The notes beneath the pieces are model-generated. The model was not told the origin of the DNA. It saw only the letters and a program-made list of their open reading frames with translations, and ran no database searches. The translations under genes and the position numbers were made by a program. From Variovorax sp. OV700 (GTDB taxonomy: Bacteria; Pseudomonadota; Gammaproteobacteria; Burkholderiales; Burkholderiaceae_C): a stretch of 64,000 bases of DNA. This document shows, piece by piece, positions 33,253 through 40,325 of this stretch. The DNA lies in assembly GCF_900099805.1 (NCBI RefSeq), contig NZ_FNDR01000019.1, positions 24,504-88,503 of the forward strand, in the 5' to 3' direction. The stretch's first letter is position 1; every line of letters begins with the position of its first letter.

Positions 33253-35585
33253 GCTTTCACTCCCAGCAATTCCCGCAGCATTGGCAGCGCGAGCACCGCG
33301 CGTCCTTCGTCCCAGTCGGCCGCGGCGGTGGCCGTCGAAGCCGTACCGCCCGCGGCGCCGCGCCTGGCGCGTTCGCCCAGGGCACGCCGGTCGGCGCCCG
33401 AAAAATCCGCGAAGCTGCGGCGCACCAGCGGCAGCACCTGAACGAAGTGTTCTTCGCCGAGCCCCGAGAGCCAGCCGTCGACCAGCGACCAGACGGCCTC
33501 GTCGTGCAGCAGCACCATCGCATTGCGGTTGAGAAAACCTTCGAGCCACGCGGCCGCTTCCGTCGGCGGTGCGCCGGAAGAAAGGTTGCGCGCGAGCTGC
33601 TGCGAAGCGCCATCGCCGTCGAGCTGCGCGTCGTCGAGCAGCAGCCGGCAGCTCACGCCGCGCAAGAGCGAGGCCGCGCTTTCGCTGAAGGCGATGGCGC
33701 GCAGTGCAGCACGCCAGGCGGTAGTGGTCTCTTCGCCGTCTCGCAGCCGAACCGCGTCGTGCGCGGCGATGAGCCGGGTGCGGAGCGCCTCGGCCGCTTC
33801 GGCATCGAGCGCACCGCAGGCGATCGGCAGGCCGATGGCGCCGCGCACGATCAGGCTGTCCAGCACGTGCGAGAGCAGCGCGCTGTCGGTCTGGCGCACG
33901 CTGCCGTAGCGGAACACGTTGGCCAGCGGCGGCACCGCGCCGATGAGCTGCACCGCATCGCCGGTGAGCGCGGCGCGGTCTTCGAGCGCGCGGGTCACGG
34001 CCTGCACGGCCACTGGCAGGTCGGCCAGCAGCACGATGTCGACCTGCTCGGCCAGTGCGGTGAGCGAGGTTTCCGCGGCCAGTCCTTCCATCACGCGCGC
34101 GCTCGCGGCGTGGGCCACGGTGGCGCCGAAGCGGCTGGCTTCGATGATGCGCAGCGCGAACTCGGGCTGCCACTGCAACTGCCACACCTCGTGGAAGGTA
34201 CCGCGGCTCGCGCGCTGGCCGGCGGTGATCTCGCCCCAGGGCAGGTCGAGCAGGCGCAGGCGGTGCAGCAGGTGGCTGCGCGCAAGGTCGTTGGGCTGGC
34301 GCAGATCGAGGTCGAGCGTCTTCGCGGTCGCTTCGGGCTTGAGGCGCAGGCTTTTTTGCGCCTGCTCGATGTCACGCTGCAGCGGCACGGTCGGCACTTC
34401 GGCGGGCACCTGGCCCATGCGGTCGCCGACGGTGAGGCGCTCGCGGATCAGCGTGAGCGGCGCCTGCTCGCCCATGCAGATGACGCAGCGTACGGCCTCG
34501 TCGAGTTCGGGCAGGCCGGGCGCGGGGCGCTCGCGCAGCGCGGCCAGGGTGTCGGCGAGGCGCGTGGCCTCGATCAAATGGGCGGACGAACAATCGAGGT
34601 CGTACGCGCGCAGCAGCCTGGCGACACGTGCAAGCCAGCCCGTCGTGCGGCCGGCCACCTCGTGTCCCTGCTGCCACAGGTGTTCGTACCAACCGGGCGA
34701 ATCGATGCCGGCACCGTAGCCGCTGGCGCTGGTGAGGTGGCGATAGGTCCACGGCACCCAGGTGGCGAGCACCTTGAGCTTGGGCAGGCCCTTGAGCAAC
34801 GCGGCATCGACCTTGGCGGTGGCCGCGCCTTGCAGCGCGGGCACATGCCAGGCGCCGCAGACGACGGCGATGCGCTGGTGGCCCGCTTTCACGGCCTCGC
34901 GGATCGATTGCCGCATGAAGGCTTCGCGCTGCTGTTCGCGCTGCATGGCGCGTTGCCCGCGCCGGTCCTCGGGCGTTTCGGCGCGCACGGCAGTCATGGC
35001 CTCGGCGATGGCGCCGAACAAATCTTCGCCGTCGCCGCGCTCCTCGACCATGTGGTTCCACCAGCTTTCGCCGTCGGCATAGCCCGCGGCGTGGGCGAGC
35101 CAGTCGAAGGGGTCATCGGGCAGTGCTGCGGCGGCCACTGGTTCCTGCTCTGGCGCTTCGAGCGTTTCGGAGACGGGCACCTTGTCGGTCTCGTCGTCGT
35201 CGAGCGGTGTTTCGACCGGTGCTTCAGCCTTGGCCTCGTCGGCCTCGCGCGCCGCCTGGTCGATAGCCATGCGATGCGCCTGGGGCAGGTCGATGAATCG
35301 CGTGGGCAGGCCGTGCTTCACGCCCCATTGCAGCGCCTGCCACTCGGGCGAGAACTCGGCAAACGGGTAGAAGGCAGCCAGGCGCGTGTCGTCGTTCGCA
35401 TGCACCAGCATCGCGACCGGCGGACGCAGTTCGGCATGCGCCATGAAGGAAAGCAGGCCCTCGGCCTCGGGCGGCCCTTCGACCAGGATGCAGTCGGGCT
35501 GCAGCGATTCGAAGGCGCGCAGCAGACTGCGCGCGCAGCCGGGCCCGTGGTGGCGGATGCCGAAGTAGTGCAGCGGTGAGGCCAT
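33249..35585 (-). CDS. DUF5682 family protein
   Basis: 778 residues, cytosolic, unknown activity. The N terminus LHYFGIRHHGPGCARSL with His12-His13, then ILVEGPPE (Glu36), and later RIAVVCGAWHVPAL (His247) recall the His/Glu motifs of the TIKI/TraB/EreA-type hydrolase fold. This is my own reading, not an established assignment. Residues about 110-160 are acidic and low in complexity. It corresponds in position and size to YehM of the yeh cluster. It ends with ATGA overlap into the VWA gene and starts 38 bp after the AAA gene. ATG 35585 is chosen because the recognisable fold begins at once. Confidence 0.82.
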   Translation of the reverse strand: MASPLHYFGIRHHGPGCARSLLRAFESLQPDCILVEGPPEAEGLLSFMAHAELRPPVAMLVHANDDTRLAAFYPFAEFSPEWQALQWGVKHGLPTRFIDLPQAHRMAIDQAAREADEAKAEAPVETPLDDDETDKVPVSETLEAPEQEPVAAAALPDDPFDWLAHAAGYADGESWWNHMVEERGDGEDLFGAIAEAMTAVRAETPEDRRGQRAMQREQQREAFMRQSIREAVKAGHQRIAVVCGAWHVPALQGAATAKVDAALLKGLPKLKVLATWVPWTYRHLTSASGYGAGIDSPGWYEHLWQQGHEVAGRTTGWLARVARLLRAYDLDCSSAHLIEATRLADTLAALRERPAPGLPELDEAVRCVICMGEQAPLTLIRERLTVGDRMGQVPAEVPTVPLQRDIEQAQKSLRLKPEATAKTLDLDLRQPNDLARSHLLHRLRLLDLPWGEITAGQRASRGTFHEVWQLQWQPEFALRIIEASRFGATVAHAASARVMEGLAAETSLTALAEQVDIVLLADLPVAVQAVTRALEDRAALTGDAVQLIGAVPPLANVFRYGSVRQTDSALLSHVLDSLIVRGAIGLPIACGALDAEAAEALRTRLIAAHDAVRLRDGEETTTAWRAALRAIAFSESAASLLRGVSCRLLLDDAQLDGDGASQQLARNLSSGAPPTEAAAWLEGFLNRNAMVLLHDEAVWSLVDGWLSGLGEEHFVQVLPLVRRSFADFSGADRRALGERARRGAAGGTASTATAAADWDEGRAVLALPMLRELLGVKA

Positions 35586-35623
35586 GTGCGGATCGCGTGA
35601 GGACGCAGGTGATCGCGCGGGGC

Positions 35624-36703
35624 TCAGAGCTGTTCGCGGCAGGCGCGGTACAGGTCCTTCCAGTCGGTGCGTTCCTTGACCACGGTCTCGAGGTATTCCT
35701 TCCACACCACGTGGTCCTGCACCGGGTCCTTGATGACCGCGCCGATCAGGCCCGAGGCGACGTCGGCCGAGCGCAGCACGCCGTCGCCGAAATGGCCCGC
35801 GAGCGCCATGCCGCTGTTGATGACGGAGATGGCCTCGGCGGTGGAGAGCGTGGAGGTCGGCGACTTGATGCGCGTCTTGCCGTCCTCGGTCTGGCCGTTG
35901 CGCAGTTCACGGAAGATCTGCACCACGCGGCGCACCTCCTGCAGCGCGGGCGGCTCGGCCGGCAGCGCAAGCGCGCGGCCGAGCTCGGACACGCGCTTGA
36001 CCACGATCTGCACTTCCTCCGCTTCGCTGGCCGGCACCGGCAGCACCACCGTGTTGAAGCGGCGCTTGAGCGCGCTGGAAAGTTCGTTCACGCCCTTGTC
36101 GCGGTTGTTGGCGGTGGCGATGACCGAGAAGCCGCGCACGGCCTGCACCTCGCTGCCGAGCTCGGGAATGGGCAGCGTCTTTTCGGAGAGCACGGTGATC
36201 AGCGTGTCCTGCACGTCGGCCGGAATGCGTGTGAGCTCTTCGACGCGCGCGATCTTGCCCAGGCGCATCGCATGCACCAGCGGGCTCGGCACCAGCGCCT
36301 TTTCGGAGGGGCCGTTGGCCAGCAGTTCGGCGTAGTTCCAGCCGTAGCGAAGCTGTTCCTCGCTGGTACCGGCCGTGCCCTGGATCAGCATGGTCGAGTC
36401 GCCGCTCACGGCGGCGGCCAGGTGCTCCGACACCCACGACTTGGCGGTGCCCGGCACCCCGTACAGCAGCAGCGCGCGATCGGTCGCGAGCGTGGAGACG
36501 GCGATCTCCATGAGCCGGGGATTGCCGATGTACTTGGGGCTGACCTCGAAGCCATTGGCCAGCTTGCCGCCCATCAGGTAAGTGAGCACGGCCCAGGGCG
36601 AGAGCTTCCAGTTGGCCGGGCGCTGGCGGTCGTCGACCTTCTGGAGCGCATCGAGTTCTTCGGCGAATTGCTGTTCGGCATGCTGGCGCAGGACATTGCT
36701 CAT
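35624..36703 (-). CDS. MoxR-type AAA+ ATPase (YehL-like)
   Basis: 359 residues. Walker A is G82-V-P-G-T-A-K-S89. The Walker B region reads IARVEELTRIPADVQ, so the usual acidic pair DE is VEE with Glu in place of Asp. Sensor 1 is VIATANNRDKG, and an arginine finger lies in SSALKRRFN. The N-terminal 55 residues precede the AAA core. The ATPase partners with VWA proteins; here the VWA gene is two genes downstream. Its ATG overlaps the TGA of the DUF5691 gene. The order SWIM-DUF5691-AAA-DUF5682-VWA argues for one complex. Confidence 0.88.
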   Translation of the reverse strand: MSNVLRQHAEQQFAEELDALQKVDDRQRPANWKLSPWAVLTYLMGGKLANGFEVSPKYIGNPRLMEIAVSTLATDRALLLYGVPGTAKSWVSEHLAAAVSGDSTMLIQGTAGTSEEQLRYGWNYAELLANGPSEKALVPSPLVHAMRLGKIARVEELTRIPADVQDTLITVLSEKTLPIPELGSEVQAVRGFSVIATANNRDKGVNELSSALKRRFNTVVLPVPASEAEEVQIVVKRVSELGRALALPAEPPALQEVRRVVQIFRELRNGQTEDGKTRIKSPTSTLSTAEAISVINSGMALAGHFGDGVLRSADVASGLIGAVIKDPVQDHVVWKEYLETVVKERTDWKDLYRACREQL

Positions 36704-38247
36704 GGACGGCCTTGAGAAGATGAAGAGGTGGGCTGGGAACGAAGGGTTGAAAACAGCTGGCGCGCCCGCACGATGCGTGCGGCGTCGCCCAGTGCGTTGG
36801 CGAGGCCGGGGCTTTCCTCGGCCGCGCGCGGCAGGTCGGCCAGGAGGTGCAGCGCACTCGCATGAAGCAGCGCGGCCGCATCGCCGAGCACCTGGCGCAG
36901 CACGTAATCGTTGACGAGATCGCCGCGTTCGACGCGGGTGCGCAGTGCGCTCGCAAGCTTCAGCGAGAGTTCGGCAGAAGGGGTTTCGCCGGGTGCGCAG
37001 GCCTGCTCGGCGAAGGCGACCACCTCCTGCACGCCGTTGCCTGTTTCGCCGAGTTCGCGGACCCAATGACGCTCGCGCCGTTCACGCGGCAGCAGCGCCA
37101 GCAGCTGGCCCACCCACGCGCGCTGGGCGCGCACGCGGTCGAGCATGGCGTCGCACCAGTCGAAATCCGGGGTCGCAACGATTGCGTCGTTCCAGCCGCG
37201 CAGCAGTGCATCCTTCCAGTCGCCTTTCGCGGCCCAGTCGAGCAGCGCGGCGGGCGCCATGCCGGTGCGGGTGGTCCACCATGCGAGCGGAGCCTGTCGC
37301 ACGAGCTGATAGAGCCACCAGGCGCGTTCGCCGAGGCTTTCGTGGGTCGGACGCGCCGCATCGACGGCATCGTCCTTCCAGCGCGGATCGGCGGCTTCCG
37401 GCGCTTTCAGCTGCCACGCTCCGCCCTCCTGCGAGAGCAGCGGCACGAGGAAGGCCTCGATGCGCTGCACGTGGGCGCTTGCGGGCAGCCGCTGCAGCAG
37501 CTCGACCGCGGCCTGCCGCACGTCGCGGGCGCGATCCTTGAGCTGCGCGTCGAGCAGGGCTTCGTCATCGGGGCCGATGTTCTCGGCCAGCGCACCCAGC
37601 AGCGCGGCGCGCTCCTTCGCCGGAAGTTGCGGTAGTTCCGCCGCAAGGCGTTCGCGCGCGGCGGCGGGATCGACGCGGCGCTGTTCGGCCAGCACTGCGC
37701 GTCGCTGTTCGAGGCTGCCCTCGTCCCACCGCGTCTGCGCGTCGGCCAGCTCGCTGGCACCGACCGCATAACGCCACTCGTCGTTGCGTGCGGCAAGCCA
37801 GAGTCCACGCTCGCCAAGCGCAGGAATCACGGCCGGCCGCAGGTCGACGGCTCGGCGGCCGGCGTCGAGTGCGGCGGGCAGCAGCTTGTGAGGTAGGCGC
37901 AGGCCGGCGGCGGCCAGCGCGGCGAGGCCTTCGTGCTGCAAACGCAGCGGTCCGCTCGCGAGTGCGTCGGCGATGGCGGCCTGCAGCGCGGAATCTTTCA
38001 GCACGGGGCGTTCGTCGGCGGCGGCGACCGGTGCGTCGGAAGGTGAGAGGCCCGGCGCCACGAAGCCGGCACGGCGGCCGATGGCCACGGCGCCCGCGGC
38101 ACGCAGGAGCTGGCCCTGTGCTTCGCCGTCCTGTATCGCTTGCAGCAGCGCGGCGAATTCGTCGCCTGCCATTCCTTGAGCTGCCGGCACGGGCTGACGG
38201 GCGGTGCCGACCAGCGCGGTCTGCAGCAGCGAGTTCCAATGGCTCAT
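36700..38247 (-). CDS. DUF5691 family protein (helical repeat-like)
   Basis: 515 residues, Ala/Leu/Arg-rich, all-helical in appearance, resembling HEAT/ARM-like repeats (EQRRAVLAEQRRVDPAAARERLAAELPQL ... AERAALLGALAENIGPDDEALLDAQLKDRARDVRQAAVELL shown in parts). The N terminus SLLQTALVGTARQPV is typical of the family. It has no catalytic motif. It probably serves as scaffold or adaptor for the AAA/VWA machine. It begins in the overlap with the 20-codon linker mini-ORF at 38244-38306 and ends in ATGA overlap with the AAA gene. Confidence 0.82.
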   Translation of the reverse strand: MSHWNSLLQTALVGTARQPVPAAQGMAGDEFAALLQAIQDGEAQGQLLRAAGAVAIGRRAGFVAPGLSPSDAPVAAADERPVLKDSALQAAIADALASGPLRLQHEGLAALAAAGLRLPHKLLPAALDAGRRAVDLRPAVIPALGERGLWLAARNDEWRYAVGASELADAQTRWDEGSLEQRRAVLAEQRRVDPAAARERLAAELPQLPAKERAALLGALAENIGPDDEALLDAQLKDRARDVRQAAVELLQRLPASAHVQRIEAFLVPLLSQEGGAWQLKAPEAADPRWKDDAVDAARPTHESLGERAWWLYQLVRQAPLAWWTTRTGMAPAALLDWAAKGDWKDALLRGWNDAIVATPDFDWCDAMLDRVRAQRAWVGQLLALLPRERRERHWVRELGETGNGVQEVVAFAEQACAPGETPSAELSLKLASALRTRVERGDLVNDYVLRQVLGDAAALLHASALHLLADLPRAAEESPGLANALGDAARIVRARQLFSTLRSQPTSSSSQGRP

Positions 38248-38306
38248 TCGATAACCTCCGCGCTCACGCGCTGCGGTATTCTCCTTGGGGCGGCCCGGCG
38301 GCTCAT
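38244..38306 (-). repeat. Linker mini-ORF element, copy C (20 codons, ATGA overlap at both ends)
   Basis: A 63-nt frame (MSRRAAPRRIPQRVSAEVIE) starts inside the stop codon of the SWIM gene and stops inside the start codon of the DUF5691 gene, each by ATGA. It shares GCCGGGCCGCCCCAAG and the 3' block CGGAGGTT..CGAATGAGC with the copy at 8042-8110. A GCGC-GTGA-GCGC hairpin lies just before the GGAGG ribosome site. Confidence 0.7.
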
Positions 38307-39655
38307 GCCCGCGCTCCGCTCAAGGTCCAGACCGGCGCGCTGCCCGCTGCGGCACCCGGAGCCCAGGCGGTGAGCGGCGCGAACTGCTCGCCATCCCATT
38401 CGCCGAAGACGCGCAGCGGCGCGCCGCCCGAATGCGCCATCAGCTGCCAGGCTTCCTGCGTCGCCAGTTGCATCGGCAAGGCCTGCGGCGAGGTGTCCAG
38501 GCGCAGCCACCATTGGTCGCCATGCCGCGCGGGAATGGCTTCGGCCCACACCATCGGCAGCAGCGGTTGCCAGGGGTTGGCGGCGATCTGCTGCGCCATG
38601 CGTAGCCATTCGTCGGATGCGTGCGATGCGGACGCTGCCGACGCAGCGGGTGCATCCGCCAGCAGCTCGGCCACCAGCGCGCGCTGCGACGCATGGCCCG
38701 GATAGAAGCACAGCACCGCGGCACGCTCGCTGCCGCTGACCCATGCGGATTCGAAGCCGCGGCCGCCATGCGAATAGTCGAGCAGCAGCGCACGCCGCCC
38801 GCTCGTGCGGCCTTGCAGCCAGACATGGCGCTCGACCAGCTTGGTGTCGCGCTCGTCGGTGCACTGCCCCAGCACGAGCCAGTGGTCCGCAACGCGCTCG
38901 CCATCCGCCAGCAGGGCTTCGCGATCCTGGGGCCAGCCGAGCGCGATGCGCAGGTCGGCCAGCGTGGCGGGCGAGAGCGATTCGCGGCGCTGCACCGCAT
39001 CGACGATCAGGTGAAGCCGGCCCAGCCGGTCGAGCAGCCGCGCCGGCCAGCCTTCGCCGGCGCCGATGAGTTCGGCCGCCTGCGTGATGCGCTGGCCGAG
39101 CCCCGGCGCCTGCGCATCGACCATGCGCGCCGCCATCGAGCCCCAAGCCTGCTGCTGCTCGCTGCCGAGCGAGGCGAGGCCGCGTTGGGTCTGGTCGTCG
39201 AGCCAGCGCGCGAGCTCCTGCGTGCCGGCCTCGATGCGCTTCCAGCGCTGCGCGTCGCGCTTGGCCGCCGCGGCGGGATCGGGCGCGGCCGGCGCTTCGG
39301 TGGCGCGCGCTTCCTTCTTCTCGGCCTTCTCGCGCCGCGAGGCGATCCATTCGGACACCCAGGCCGGCGGCGTGCCGGCGGTGAAACTGGCTTCGCTCTG
39401 TGCGCGCAGCAGCATCAGCGCGAGGCCGTGCTTGCAGGGGAACTTGCGGCTCGGACAGGAGCAGCGGAACACCGGGCCCGCGAGGTCGGCCTGCGTCTGG
39501 TAAGGCTTGCTGCCGCTGCCCTGGCATTCGCCCCACACCGCATCGTCGGAATACCCGAGCGTGGGCCACTTGGCCGGTGCGAGCAGGCCCTTGGCGGCTT
39601 TCGCCGAGGCATCGTCGGGAGCGAGCGCCAGGACGGCTTCTGTGCTGAGAGTCAT
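38303..39655 (-). CDS. SWIM zinc-finger protein (YehQ-like), first gene of the MoxR/VWA operon
   Basis: 450 residues. The SWIM motif CxCx7CxH is FRCSCPSRKFPCKHGLALML at about residues 64-83. It is followed by a charged linker (EKAEKKEARATEAPAAP) and a long C-terminal helical/beta domain with several Trp. SWIM domains bind zinc and may contact DNA or protein. ATG 39655 is preferred over upstream in-frame starts because the family-like start MTLSTEAVLALAPDDASAKA is there. The protein corresponds to YehQ in the E. coli yeh cluster. The upstream gene (39708) is the coupled htpG lipoprotein, so the operon promoter should lie in 39656-39707 or further up. Confidence 0.85.
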   Translation of the reverse strand: MTLSTEAVLALAPDDASAKAAKGLLAPAKWPTLGYSDDAVWGECQGSGSKPYQTQADLAGPVFRCSCPSRKFPCKHGLALMLLRAQSEASFTAGTPPAWVSEWIASRREKAEKKEARATEAPAAPDPAAAAKRDAQRWKRIEAGTQELARWLDDQTQRGLASLGSEQQQAWGSMAARMVDAQAPGLGQRITQAAELIGAGEGWPARLLDRLGRLHLIVDAVQRRESLSPATLADLRIALGWPQDREALLADGERVADHWLVLGQCTDERDTKLVERHVWLQGRTSGRRALLLDYSHGGRGFESAWVSGSERAAVLCFYPGHASQRALVAELLADAPAASAASASHASDEWLRMAQQIAANPWQPLLPMVWAEAIPARHGDQWWLRLDTSPQALPMQLATQEAWQLMAHSGGAPLRVFGEWDGEQFAPLTAWAPGAAAGSAPVWTLSGARA

Positions 39656-39707
39656 CGGGGCACCCTCGCGCCGGTCCGCGGCGCGGAAGATTGGAAAAGC
39701 GCGGCCA

Positions 39708-40325
39708 TCAAGGCGCGACGGGATTGGCCGGCGTGCCGAGGCTGCCGGGCGGAAGAGCTGCGGCGTCGGCCGGCGCACGGTAAGACACGCGCATCGACGA
39801 AGGCTGCGGCGCTGCCTGGGGTGCGGCGGCGGTTACCGGCCTGGTCACGCCACCCTTGGTGACCGTGACCGGCGCAGCAGCGGGCGGAATCGTTGCCACG
39901 GGAGCCACGCCGGTAATGCCTGCCGTACCGGATACCGGGACCGTGGCCCCGATCGCCGCCGTAGTGACTGGCGCGGCGCCGCCCGCCGGCGCGTACCCGG
40001 CCTTGCCGGCATTGGGGTCGTGCAGCACCACGCTCTTGCCCACGCCGACGCCGGTGCCGATGGGGCCAACACCGACGCCCACACCCACGCCGACCGAGCC
40101 CGCCACCACGCCGCCGTTGTTGACCGCCACGCCCGCGCCGAGCGGGCCCCAGCCGGTGTTGAGCCCGACGGAGAAATTGCCGTCCTTGGTGGCGCCCAGC
40201 CCGAGCGAGAGCCCGGGCACCAGCGGAATGCCGATGTGATAGTGCGAACAGCCGCCCACCAGGAACAACAGCGGCACCGCCACGGCGGCGGCTGTTGCCC
40301 GAACGGTGTGCGGCCGGGCGTTCAC
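39708..40325 (-). CDS. Small Gly/Val-rich lipoprotein coupled to htpG
   Basis: 205 residues starting with GTG at 40325, which overlaps the htpG stop (GTGA). The N terminus has a hydrophobic signal and lipobox (VPLLFLVGGC26S), so it is a predicted lipoprotein. Residues about 30-110 are glycine/valine-rich repeats (GVGVGVGVGPIGTGVGVG), and the rest is Ala/Pro-rich. Function unknown; similar Gly-rich small lipoproteins are common but not characterised. Translational coupling of an envelope lipoprotein with a cytosolic chaperone is unexpected. Confidence 0.72.
   Translation of the reverse strand: MNARPHTVRATAAAVAVPLLFLVGGCSHYHIGIPLVPGLSLGLGATKDGNFSVGLNTGWGPLGAGVAVNNGGVVAGSVGVGVGVGVGPIGTGVGVGKSVVLHDPNAGKAGYAPAGGAAPVTTAAIGATVPVSGTAGITGVAPVATIPPAAAPVTVTKGGVTRPVTAAAPQAAPQPSSMRVSYRAPADAAALPPGSLGTPANPVAP

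Noticed and set aside
38140..39862. Plus-strand frames overlapping the SWIM and DUF5691 genes
   Set aside because: Arg/Ala-rich antisense frames without motifs; the minus-strand proteins have family signatures and overlap-coupled starts.
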